A stretch of DNA of 21,098 bases, from assembly GCA_002787615.1 (NCBI GenBank), contig PCXJ01000004.1, positions 8,122 to 29,219 on the forward strand. The letters run 5' to 3'. Made by a program: the position numbers and the translations under genes. Below are positions 15,165 to 21,098 of the stretch, piece by piece. The notes below the pieces were generated by a model that was not told the origin of the DNA, did no database searches, and saw nothing but the letters and a program-made list of their open reading frames with translations. This DNA comes from Alphaproteobacteria bacterium CG11_big_fil_rev_8_21_14_0_20_44_7 (GTDB lineage: Bacteria > Pseudomonadota > Alphaproteobacteria > Rickettsiales > 21-14-0-20-44-7). Position 1 is the stretch's first letter. Each line of letters begins with the position of its first letter.

Positions 15165-15641
15165 ATGGCTACTAACACAACGCTAAAAGAAGGTGTCTCT
15201 GCGCCTGATTTCAATTTACCCAGCGATGGCAATGGCAAGATTAGCCTGAAGGCATTGCGTGGAAAAAATGTGGTACTGTATTTCTATCCAAAGGATGACA
15301 CGCCGGGCTGCACTATTGAAGCAAAAGATTTCCGCGATTTAAACGAGGAATTTGCCAAGGCAAATACGGTGATTATCGGGATATCCAAGGACTCCGTAAA
15401 GAGCCATGACAAGTTCAAGGATAAATATTGCCTGAGCTTCCCCCTCGCCTCTGATGAGGATGGCAGCATTTGTGATAAATATGGCGTATGGACGGAAAAA
15501 AGTATGTTCGGCAAAAAATATATGGGAATCCAAAGAGCTACATTTCTGATTGATAGCCAAGGAAAGATTGCCAAAATCTGGCCAAAGGTTAGCGTAAGCG
15601 GTCATGCCGCAGAAGTTTTAGGAGAAGCTAAGAGCCTATAA
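15165..15641 (+). CDS. bcp: Thioredoxin-dependent peroxiredoxin, Bcp/PrxQ type
   Basis: A thiol peroxidase that reduces hydrogen peroxide and organic peroxides. From the ATG at 15165 it has 158 residues. YPKDDTPGCTIEAKDFRDL holds the peroxidatic Cys, and GVWTEKSMFGKKYMGIQRATFLID is the typical end of this class. The second Cys five residues after the first, seen in E. coli Bcp, is a Lys here. Recycling may use another Cys (DKYCLSF or GSICDKY) or be 1-Cys. I chose 15165 because GGGAG lies five to six bases before it; the in-frame ATG at 15147 lies on the last base of a hairpin and has no such site. It follows the receptor by about 50 bp, and a shared message is possible. Confidence 0.93.
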   Translation: MATNTTLKEGVSAPDFNLPSDGNGKISLKALRGKNVVLYFYPKDDTPGCTIEAKDFRDLNEEFAKANTVIIGISKDSVKSHDKFKDKYCLSFPLASDEDGSICDKYGVWTEKSMFGKKYMGIQRATFLIDSQGKIAKIWPKVSVSGHAAEVLGEAKSL

Positions 15642-15653
15642 AAGACTCTTAGC
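15627..15653 (+). other. Inverted repeat across the bcp stop codon
   Basis: GCTAAGAG (15627-15634) and CTCTTAGC (15646-15653) form a perfect 8-bp stem with an 11-base loop covering the bcp stop. No T-run follows on either strand, so a terminator function for bcp or for facing rpmJ is possible but not shown. Confidence 0.35.
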
Positions 15654-15714
15654 CAGCGCGCGTACACCGCAAATCTTTGCTCTTACTAAATTGATAGGGT
15701 TTAATAATACAAGC

Positions 15715-15840
15715 TTAAGCTTGCTTCGCTTTGAAACGCGGGTTACGTTTGTTAATCACATAAACACGACCACGACGGCGGATTACGCGACAATTCTTAT
15801 CTCTTGTTTTTGCAGATTTTAGCGATTTTAAAACTTTCAT
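15715..15840 (-). CDS. rpmJ: 50S ribosomal protein L36, zinc-free (C-minus) type
   Basis: A 41-residue basic protein: MKVLKSLKSAKTRDKNC, then RVIRRRGRVYVINKRNPRF and the end KAKQA. RRRGRVYVINKxNPRFKxxQ is diagnostic of bacterial L36. Only one Cys remains (Cys17), so the four-ligand zinc site of classic L36 is missing. This matches the form usual in alphaproteobacteria (annotated YkgO-like elsewhere). It lies alone between bcp and the sensor kinase, with its own promoter and a GAGG ribosome-binding site seven bases before the ATG. Confidence 0.96.
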   Translation of the reverse strand: MKVLKSLKSAKTRDKNCRVIRRRGRVYVINKRNPRFKAKQA

Positions 15841-15857
15841 AGTAACCTCAGGGGGGT

Positions 15858-15886
15858 TATTTACAGCCTCCCCCACCCCTTGTCAA
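15858..15886 (-). promoter_or_regulatory. Promoter of rpmJ
   Basis: On the minus strand a perfect TTGACA (15886-15881), a 17-bp G-rich spacer and TAAATA (15863-15858) lead to a leader of about 11 nt containing GAGG (15849-15846). This is one of the best sigma-70-type promoters in the window. It lies within the 61-bp gap after the kinase stop codon. Confidence 0.7.
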
Positions 15887-15901
15887 GTGTATTAAACTTA
15901 A

Positions 15902-17338
15902 CTAGTCAAATTTAATGTGGAATTTAAAACTTGTGCCGACTCCAAGTTTACTAGTTGCCTTAATCGCCCCACCCATCATCTCTATCAATGTTCTGGTTAT
16001 CGCAAGACCAAGGCCAGTTCCACCATATTTGCGGTTTGTTGACTCTTCAGCTTGTGAGAATTTGGCAAAAACCTCTTCCACCTTATCCTTGCTGATACCA
16101 ATACCAGTATCAATCACCTCCACATTCAAGCGCTTACTACTTGGTGTATATTTCGCTTTAATGGTGATACCACCTTTTTCTGTGAATTTAATAGCGTTGC
16201 CGATAAGGTTGATAAATATCTGCTTGGTTCTTATCATATCCCCAACAACCTTTTCCGGAATAGATTCGTCCAAATCCAAATTCAGATAGATTCCCTTCCT
16301 TTCAGTCTGCAATGCGAACATTTGCCTAATATCCTGCAAATCTTCCCTGAGATTGAACTCTATTTTCTCCAGCTTCAGTTCCGCCGCTTCCGCTTTTGAA
16401 ATATCCAGAATATCATTGATAATTTGCAGCAAATGCCCACCTGATTTATTGATGTTCACGCAGTAATCAGCATATTTTTCATTATTAATCGGCCCAAAGC
16501 TTTCCGATACAATCAAATCAGAGAAGCCTATAATCGCGTTTAGCGGCGCTCTTAGTTCGTGCGAAATATTCGCTACAAACTCAGATTTCGCATTATTCGC
16601 CCTATCAGCCTCTTCCTTAGCGGCTTGCAATTGCACTGTACGCTCTACAACTTTTTCTTCCAAGTTATGTTGCAAAATATCCAGCTCATGCTTCATCTTG
16701 CCAAATGTTCTTGCCAAATCGCCAATCTCGTCTTGCGCCTTTATCATCGGCACATGAATATCTTTCTTACCCTGACCATATTCTATCATGGCAGTTGTTA
16801 TGTTGCCCAGCGGCCTTGTCAGGATACGGAGAGTTATAAAGATTGATATAACCAGAAGCGTGATTATGGCGGTAAACAAGGCCAGACCATACACAGCCTT
16901 AGTGCGCATTTTCTGCCAAAGACGCTCATTGGTAAGTTTAACCTCCAATCTACCGATATTTTTCACCTCTTCGCCGAAAAGATATGTGATATCGGCAGAG
17001 GCAGTTTCAGCAGATTCCAATTTTTTTTCGTCCCGCTCACCAGTCCAGGCGAAAATCTCGCCTTCTTCATCATAGATTACGGCACCGGTAAAATCAGGGT
17101 CGTTCTGCAATGCCTGCAACGCCTTATTGACCGCATTCTTATCAATATCCCAGAGAGATTGTGAGATTGTAGTCGCCTGCATGTCGGCAGTTAAACGCGC
17201 TCTCAGCTTTATTTCTTCAGCAAGCTCCTGATACGAAAAGAGAATGAACAATATAAAACCAACAATCGTTACCGCGCCAACAACCAGTGATGCTACGATA
17301 GAGGTTTTAGCTCGGAAGCTTAAATTGTTCATTCTCAT
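15902..17338 (-). CDS. Membrane sensor histidine kinase, last gene of the binding-protein operon
   Basis: The protein has 478 residues. The first membrane segment is about 13-36, and a periplasmic domain of about 110 residues follows (SLWDIDKNAVNKALQALQND, DFTGAVIYDEEGEIFAW), resembling small CHASE-type sensors. The second membrane segment is about 149-171, followed by HAMP (about 172-225) and a coiled coil. The dimerisation domain has the phosphoacceptor His260 (NISHELRAPLNAIIGFSD). The ATPase domain has N377 and N381, G1 box DTGIGI (410-415) and G2 box GGTGLGL (439-445), and ends at GVGTSFKFHIKFD. All catalytic boxes are intact. There is no receiver domain and no response regulator in the window, so its partner is elsewhere. 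It starts 8 bp after the fourth binding-protein gene, suggesting that these proteins deliver its signal. Confidence 0.95.
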   Translation of the reverse strand: MRMNNLSFRAKTSIVASLVVGAVTIVGFILFILFSYQELAEEIKLRARLTADMQATTISQSLWDIDKNAVNKALQALQNDPDFTGAVIYDEEGEIFAWTGERDEKKLESAETASADITYLFGEEVKNIGRLEVKLTNERLWQKMRTKAVYGLALFTAIITLLVISIFITLRILTRPLGNITTAMIEYGQGKKDIHVPMIKAQDEIGDLARTFGKMKHELDILQHNLEEKVVERTVQLQAAKEEADRANNAKSEFVANISHELRAPLNAIIGFSDLIVSESFGPINNEKYADYCVNINKSGGHLLQIINDILDISKAEAAELKLEKIEFNLREDLQDIRQMFALQTERKGIYLNLDLDESIPEKVVGDMIRTKQIFINLIGNAIKFTEKGGITIKAKYTPSSKRLNVEVIDTGIGISKDKVEEVFAKFSQAEESTNRKYGGTGLGLAITRTLIEMMGGAIKATSKLGVGTSFKFHIKFD

Positions 17339-17346
17339 ATATTCAT

Positions 17347-18204
17347 CTATTCTGGGTTAGCTGGCATCAGAACATCAACCGTTTCTAGAAGCTTGTTGTA
17401 ATCTTCTACAGTTGTCATGACATAACCATATTTATCGGCTATCTCTTTCATCCTACCGCTCTCACGCATTTTTCTTATTCCTTCACTTAGCATTGCTGCA
17501 TATTCTTCGGATTTCGGATTTTTGGGGCTCAAGCCAACATATAAATAATCCACGTCACCTTCCACGGGGAAACCCTTTATTCCCGCAGGAACTATCTTAT
17601 CCTCTAAACCGCGCTTTTTGAGGTTATAATTAACCACACTCCGCTCATTGAATATTGCGCTCACACGGCCTTTCAACATTTTATCAATAAGAATATTCAT
17701 AAAATCCTCATCAGCAATCATCTGAACAAGCTTCGTATTATCCTTATTTCTCTCAAGATAGCCGTTGAATGGATAATTGTCATATTCTGCCGGTGCGCCA
17801 AAAGTTGCATCCTTTAGTGATTCTTCGCCAGTATATTTCCAACCACTATCAGAAGTAGTGAAGAAATTATATATGCTGATTGCGGTCATTTCATCCGGCA
17901 TTATCATACCTTCCGCTTCCGCCTTATTAACATTTAATATACCGGCAAAATCTCCGCTTAGAACGCCTTTCTTGGCACGTGCGAATGATACTGTTTTATA
18001 TTTCATCTCAACATTGTTCTCAGCAAATATCTCTCTCGCCACATCTACAGCAAAACCCGCATCATCCGAGCCCTCCTCACAAGTGTAAGGACACCATTCA
18101 TCGGCGACTATCAGTATTTCTTCTTTTTTTGCAGCTTCCTCAGCACTTGCTGAAAAGCCGATTGCACATAATGCTAATGTAATTGTAAGTAATGTTTTTT
18201 TCAT
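17347..18204 (-). CDS. Periplasmic solute-binding protein, family 3, copy A
   Basis: The protein has 285 residues. The signal peptide MKKTLLTITLALCAIGFSASA is probably cut near 21; its Cys13 has no lipobox, so a soluble periplasmic protein is likely. The two-lobe fold is shown by VADEWCPYTCEEGSDDAGFA (33-52), the SFARAKKGVLSGDFAG segment, SGWKYTGEESLKDATFGAP, and the ending GRMKEIADKYGYV. The two Cys at 38 and 42 are shared by all four copies. The mature protein is closest to copy B, and both end LMPANPE. It is the last of the four, 8 bp before the histidine kinase, with no permease or ATPase nearby. A sensory role is inference; the ligand is unknown. The start and signal peptide lie in a 97-bp repeat shared with copy B. 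Confidence 0.92.
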   Translation of the reverse strand: MKKTLLTITLALCAIGFSASAEEAAKKEEILIVADEWCPYTCEEGSDDAGFAVDVAREIFAENNVEMKYKTVSFARAKKGVLSGDFAGILNVNKAEAEGMIMPDEMTAISIYNFFTTSDSGWKYTGEESLKDATFGAPAEYDNYPFNGYLERNKDNTKLVQMIADEDFMNILIDKMLKGRVSAIFNERSVVNYNLKKRGLEDKIVPAGIKGFPVEGDVDYLYVGLSPKNPKSEEYAAMLSEGIRKMRESGRMKEIADKYGYVMTTVEDYNKLLETVDVLMPANPE

Positions 18205-18217
18205 AATATTAATCCTG
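18121..18217 (-). repeat. 97-bp repeat, copy at the start of binding-protein gene A
   Basis: Identical over all 97 bases to 19018-19114, and 86/87 identical over its larger part to 19890-19976. It covers the AGGA ribosome-binding site, the start codon and the whole signal-peptide region. The outer edge matches only in a few further bases. Confidence 0.95.
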
Positions 18218-18219
18218 TA
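18205..18219 (-). repeat. Copy of the C/D-type gene end in the B-A spacer
   Basis: The minus strand reads TACAGGATTAATATT directly before the ATG of copy A. The same 15 bases before copy C (19978-19964) are the last codons of copy D (Gln-Asp-stop) plus the 4-bp spacer. Copy B, now upstream of A, ends elsewhere, at 18244, with a different C terminus. The block is therefore a leftover of an older junction, possibly kept because it holds the AGGA ribosome-binding site. Confidence 0.75.
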
Positions 18220-18243
18220 TTGCTAAGCGTTTTATTTTGTTGG

Positions 18244-19101
18244 TTATTCTGGGTTAGCCGGCATTAGCCCTTCAACCGATTTCAGCAATTTTGCATAATC
18301 TTCTTTTGTTGTTACAGTGTAGCCGTATTTAGCTGCAACCTCATGTATCTTCCCACTCTCTCTCATCTTTATTAAGCCATCGTCCAGTATCTTTGTATAT
18401 TCGGCAGATTTTGGATTTTTTGGACTAAATGCTACATACAAATAATCAATATCACCCTCTAGAGGAAAACCTTCAATCCCCGCGGGAACTATCTGTCCTT
18501 CTAGGCCGCGCTTTTTAAGAGTATAGTTTATAACGTTGCGCTCATTGTATATTGCAGTTATTCTGCCCTTTATCGCCTTATCAATCAGCACGTTAGTGTT
18601 ATCTTCATCAGATATCATTTGAACCAATTTGGTATTATTCTTGTTCCTTTCCAGATACCCATTAAATGGGTAATTATCATAGCCTTCCGGTGCGCCAAAA
18701 GTTGCGTCCTTTAGTGATTCTTCACCAGTATATTTCCAACCACTATCCACTGAGGTAAAAAATGTGTACACGCCAATTCCTGATATCTCCTCAGGAAAAA
18801 CCATCCCCTTCCCTTCCTCTTTGTTTACATTTATAATACCGTCAAAGTCACCACTCAATACACCTTTTTGTGCACGCGCAAAAGAAACTGTTTCATATTT
18901 CACATCAATATTAGCTTCAGCAAAAATCATCCTAACTAAATCCACCGAAAACCCCTCTTCCTCCGTATCTGGGGTACAAGTAAAAGGACACCAATCATCT
19001 GAAACTAATAACAATGTTTCTTTTTTTGCAGCTTCCTCAGCACTTGCTGAAAAGCCGATTGCACATAATGCTAATGTAATTGTAAGTAATGTTTTTTTCA
19101 T
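18244..19101 (-). CDS. Periplasmic solute-binding protein, family 3, copy B
   Basis: The protein has 285 residues and the same signal peptide as copy A. Key segments are SDDWCPFTCTPDTEEEGFSVDLVRMIF (Cys38 and Cys42), SFARAQKGVLSGDFDGIINVNKEEGKGMVFPE, SGWKYTGEESLKDATFGAPEGYDNYPF, and the end GLMPANPE. The mature parts of A and B are clearly related but not recent duplicates at DNA level, unlike their identical 5' ends. Position 41 is Thr, as in A (C has Val, D has Asn). The gene starts 4 bp after the stop of copy C and uses the AGGA inside that gene's last codons as ribosome-binding site. It ends 39 bp before copy A. Confidence 0.92.
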   Translation of the reverse strand: MKKTLLTITLALCAIGFSASAEEAAKKETLLLVSDDWCPFTCTPDTEEEGFSVDLVRMIFAEANIDVKYETVSFARAQKGVLSGDFDGIINVNKEEGKGMVFPEEISGIGVYTFFTSVDSGWKYTGEESLKDATFGAPEGYDNYPFNGYLERNKNNTKLVQMISDEDNTNVLIDKAIKGRITAIYNERNVINYTLKKRGLEGQIVPAGIEGFPLEGDIDYLYVAFSPKNPKSAEYTKILDDGLIKMRESGKIHEVAAKYGYTVTTKEDYAKLLKSVEGLMPANPE

Positions 19102-19114
19102 AATATTAATCCTG
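19018..19114 (-). repeat. 97-bp repeat, copy at the start of binding-protein gene B
   Basis: Identical to 18121-18217 over the full length. It includes the last codons of copy C (Gln-Asp-stop), the 4-bp spacer and the complete signal-peptide coding part of copy B. Confidence 0.95.
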
Positions 19115-19963
19115 CAATCCCTCTAGCAGTTTTTCGGTTTTCTTTTTCATCTCGTAATATTCTTCTTCGGTTATTCTGGTTATTCCATATTTTGCAAAAA
19201 TTTTGTCAAACCTCCCGTCTTCAGTGAAATTCTTAGTTCCCTCTGAAAGGATTTTTGCATACTCTTCTGACTTTGGATTTTTTGGGCTAAACCCGATATA
19301 AAGAAAATCACCCTCTTCTCCAACCGGCAAACCTGCTTGCCCTGCAGGCTTAACTTTTTCCGTTAGACCCAATTCTTTTAGGTAATATGCCACAACATTG
19401 GCATCATCAAAAAATGCGGTAATCCTGCCCTTAGCCAGCTTTTGCAACATATTCTTTGATGACTCGGCACTAGCAGAAAGCTGCACCAGCTTGTTATCTT
19501 GCTTGTTATCTTCAATATATTTATCAAACGGCCAGATATCCACACCGTCAATTGCACCAAAAGTCACATCTTTCAGCGAGGCTTTTCCGGTATAGTTCCA
19601 TTCTAAATCGGCAGGTTTGAATATGTTATATATTGATATCATTTGGTAGTTTTCCGGAACAACCATCCCTTCTACCTCTTCCGAATTTCCGGCAAACAAG
19701 CCGTCAAAATCTCCGTCGATAACTCCTTTTATAGCGCGGGCATATGATACTGTTTTGTAACTAACTTCTATATTATGCTCAGCAAAAACTTCCCGCGCTA
19801 AATCTACCAAGATTCCCTCTTGCTCTGCACCAGGCTCGCAAACGTAAGGACACCATGCATCGGTAACTATTGTAATAATTTCCTTTTCAGCAGCTTCCTC
19901 AGCATTTGCTGAAAAGCCGATTGCACATAATGCTAATGTAATTGTAAGTAATGTTTTTTTCAT
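19106..19963 (-). CDS. Periplasmic solute-binding protein, family 3, copy C (mosaic)
   Basis: The protein has 285 residues. Its signal peptide is the A/B type with one change (FSANA for FSASA), while the mature part is of D type: TDAWCPYVCEPGAEQEGILVDLAREVF, SYARAIKGVIDGDFDG, NYTGKASLKDVTFGAIDGVD and the end EEYYEMKKKTEKLLEGLQD. A stretch of 114 bp (19481-19594) is almost identical to D. This makes C a hybrid of the two subtypes, by gene conversion or unequal crossing-over. It starts 4 bp after the stop of D and ends 4 bp before B. The Cys pair at 38 and 42 is kept. Ligand unknown. Confidence 0.92.
   Translation of the reverse strand: MKKTLLTITLALCAIGFSANAEEAAEKEIITIVTDAWCPYVCEPGAEQEGILVDLAREVFAEHNIEVSYKTVSYARAIKGVIDGDFDGLFAGNSEEVEGMVVPENYQMISIYNIFKPADLEWNYTGKASLKDVTFGAIDGVDIWPFDKYIEDNKQDNKLVQLSASAESSKNMLQKLAKGRITAFFDDANVVAYYLKELGLTEKVKPAGQAGLPVGEEGDFLYIGFSPKNPKSEEYAKILSEGTKNFTEDGRFDKIFAKYGITRITEEEYYEMKKKTEKLLEGLQD
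19481..19594 (-). repeat. 114-bp shared tract inside copy C
   Basis: Matches 20343-20456 in copy D at 113 of 114 bases; the single difference is silent. It encodes the YTGKASLKDVTFGAIDGVDI region and on to NKLVQ. Flanking DNA of the two genes is clearly less similar, which points to a conversion tract. Confidence 0.9.
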
Positions 19964-19976
19964 AATATTAATCCTG
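19890..19976 (-). repeat. Signal-peptide repeat, copy at the start of binding-protein gene C
   Basis: Eighty-seven bases, 86 of them identical to the corresponding part of 18121-18217. The one change turns Ser20 of the signal peptide into Asn. The poly-A run found at the inner end in A and B is replaced by other bases. Confidence 0.93.
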
Positions 19977-20834
19977 TAATCCCTCTAATAGACTTTCGGT
20001 TTTCTTTTCCATTTCGTAATATTCTTCTTCAGTCACTCTTTTGAAATTATATTTAGCAAATATCTCATCCAAACGACCACTTTCAGTCAGCTCTTTGGTA
20101 CCATCTGAAAGTATCTTTGCATATTTCTCTGCATTAGGATTTTTCGGGCTGAAGCATACATAAAGAAAATCACCATCTTTTCCTACAGCTAACCCACCAA
20201 CTCCGGCTGGGGAAACTTCCGCTTCCAGACCAAGCTCTTTTAGATAATAATTCACCACTGCCGTATCTTCCATAAAAGCGGTAATTCTACCCTTGGCCAG
20301 TTTCTTCAGCATATTCTTTGAAGATTCTGAACTGGCAGAAATCTGCACCAGCTTGTTATCTTGCTTATTATCTTCAATATATTTATCAAACGGCCAGATA
20401 TCCACACCGTCAATTGCACCAAAAGTCACATCTTTCAGCGAGGCTTTTCCGGTATATTCCCAATCTATGCTAGATGGTTTGAATATCCCATACATGGAGA
20501 TAACCTGATATGTTTCAGGCACAACCAAACCTTCCGACTCACCTTTGTTGGGCGCCATCACGGCATCGAAATCACCATCAGCAGTTCCCTTTAAGGCACG
20601 TGCGAATGATACTAGTTTATATTCAACCTCAATATCATGCTCGGCAAAAACTTCGCGCATCAAATCAACAAGAAAGCCTTCCTCATCTGTATCCGGCTCG
20701 CAATTATATGGACACCATGCATCACCCACTAAAATAATCTTTTCTTTTTCAGCTTTAGGTTCAATCAACTCTTCTCCTTGCGCTGAGAGTGAGAAAGTTG
20801 AAGCTAATAAGGTGGCAATAATAAATTTACGCAT
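19968..20834 (-). CDS. Periplasmic solute-binding protein, family 3, copy D (first gene)
   Basis: The protein has 288 residues. Its signal peptide (MRKFIIATLLASTFSLSAQG) is unlike that of the other three copies. The mature part has GDAWCPYNCEPDTDEEGFLVDLMREVF (Cys41 and Cys45), SFARALKGTADGDFDAVMAPNKGESEGLVVPE, WEYTGKASLKDVTFGAIDGVDIWPFDKYIEDN, and the end EEYYEMEKKTESLLEGLQD. The D-x-W-C-P-Y-N-C-E-P opening matches family-3 binding proteins seen in other proteobacteria. It has a good ribosome-binding site (GGAGAT, six bases before the ATG) and is the first gene of the run D-C-B-A-kinase. An imperfect inverted repeat lies just upstream. It begins 84 bp after the aroC stop. Confidence 0.93.
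   Translation of the reverse strand: MRKFIIATLLASTFSLSAQGEELIEPKAEKEKIILVGDAWCPYNCEPDTDEEGFLVDLMREVFAEHDIEVEYKLVSFARALKGTADGDFDAVMAPNKGESEGLVVPETYQVISMYGIFKPSSIDWEYTGKASLKDVTFGAIDGVDIWPFDKYIEDNKQDNKLVQISASSESSKNMLKKLAKGRITAFMEDTAVVNYYLKELGLEAEVSPAGVGGLAVGKDGDFLYVCFSPKNPNAEKYAKILSDGTKELTESGRLDEIFAKYNFKRVTEEEYYEMEKKTESLLEGLQD
20343..20456 (-). repeat. 114-bp shared tract inside copy D
   Basis: Partner of 19481-19594, with 113 of 114 bases identical. In the protein it covers the strand-loop region between the two lobes and part of lobe 2. Confidence 0.9.
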
Positions 20835-20849
20835 GAGAATATCTCCATT

Positions 20850-20870
20850 GTTAACTATGGATAGTTTAAC
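20850..20870. promoter_or_regulatory. Imperfect inverted repeat upstream of binding-protein gene D
   Basis: GTTAACTAT-GG-ATAGTTTAAC pairs completely except for one extra T in the right arm. It lies just upstream of the GGAGAT ribosome-binding site of gene D and could be an operator or an RNA hairpin in the leader. No clear -35/-10 pair was identified around it. Confidence 0.35.
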
Positions 20871-20918
20871 TCTCTTTGGTAAATAAAATGTTAGGATTAA
20901 TTACAATTGTAGGTTTAA

Positions 20919-21098
20919 TTATTTGTAAAGATTTGCAGTTAGAAACAAATCAGCTAAAACGCAGGCCATCATTGCCTCTCCCACAGGAACGGCGCGAATT
21001 CCGACACACGGGTCATGGCGGCCTTTAGTAAGAATCTCGGCGTTTCTGCCTTTTTTATCAATAGTTTGGCGTGGAATTAATATCGAGCTGGTTGGTTT
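20919..21098 (-). CDS. aroC: Chorismate synthase, C-terminal end only
   Basis: The last 59 codons of the gene are inside the window; the start lies beyond 21098. The translated part has IPRQTIDKKGRNAEILTKGR and then HDPCVGIRAVPVGEAMMACV and LADLFL. The 'GRHDPCVxxRAVPVxEAM' block is the conserved C-terminal signature of chorismate synthase, which removes phosphate from 5-enolpyruvylshikimate-3-phosphate to make chorismate. It is on the same strand as, and 84 bp ahead of, the binding-protein genes; a shared message is possible but not shown. Confidence 0.95.
   Translation of the reverse strand, partial: KPTSSILIPRQTIDKKGRNAEILTKGRHDPCVGIRAVPVGEAMMACVLADLFLTANLYK

Noticed and set aside
15710..15723. 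14-bp palindrome CAAGCTTAAGCTTG
   Set aside because: It lies across the last codons and stop of rpmJ, which encode the usual Lys-Gln-Ala end. It is most simply a coincidence of coding sequence.
17347..20834. CRISPR or mobile-element origin of the repeats in the binding-protein array
   Set aside because: The repeats are parts of coding genes, differ in length and spacing, and have no terminal inverted repeats, target duplications or transposase.

Overview
The window reads as the chromosome of an AT-rich (about 40 % GC by eye), aerobic, probably motile alphaproteobacterium. The evidence is an alphaproteobacterial-style coxF-ctaG-coxC block encoding aa3-type oxidase assembly and subunit III, a Rho of proteobacterial type, the Cys-poor 41-residue L36 protein, a methyl-accepting chemotaxis protein, and thiC, bioA and aroC. 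No insertion sequence, phage gene, CRISPR array or toxin-antitoxin pair was recognised. The genus cannot be told from the sequence.

Layout. 1-2691 (minus): the 3'-open part of a polytopic membrane protein of the PTPS-related / GT-C type, then fmt, then a 144-residue single-pass membrane protein. 2733-2806: tRNA-Cys (minus). 2889-4331 (plus): a second GT-C-like membrane protein, whose 3' end overlaps coxC by 33 bp. 4299-7350 (minus): rho, a 40-residue CoxF-like protein, ctaG and coxC in one run. 7351-7824: the only long gene-poor stretch, holding divergent promoters for rho and bioA. 7825-9766 (plus): bioA and an unknown 229-residue gene. 9774-10076 (minus): an unknown 100-residue gene, divergent from thiC. 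10180-12740 (plus): thiC and two unknown soluble proteins. 12953-15641 (plus): a chemotaxis receptor and a PrxQ/Bcp peroxiredoxin. 15715-15840 (minus): rpmJ. 15902-20834 (minus): four tandem paralogous periplasmic solute-binding proteins followed by a sensor histidine kinase. 20919-21098: the 3' end of aroC.

The most interesting locus is the five-gene run D-C-B-A-HK at 20834 down to 15902. Four secreted family-3 solute-binding proteins, all with a conserved W-C-P-[Y/F]-x-C motif, are packed with 4, 4, 39 and 8 bp between genes and end on a membrane histidine kinase. No transporter permease or ATPase and no response regulator is present in the window. The likely reading is a multi-ligand periplasmic sensing module rather than an uptake system. 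The array records its own history: copies A, B and C carry a near-identical 87-97 bp block spanning the ribosome-binding site and signal peptide, C and D share a 113/114-identical internal tract, and the B-A spacer keeps a copy of the 3' end of the C/D-type gene.

A second signal runs through the window. At six genes the last base of a -10-like hexamer lies exactly 6 nt before the ATG (5 nt at a seventh), with no Shine-Dalgarno sequence. This predicts leaderless mRNAs for fmt, the 144-residue gene, the plus-strand GT-C gene, bioA, thiC and two unknown genes. Genes such as bcp, rpmJ and the first binding-protein gene have normal Shine-Dalgarno sites.
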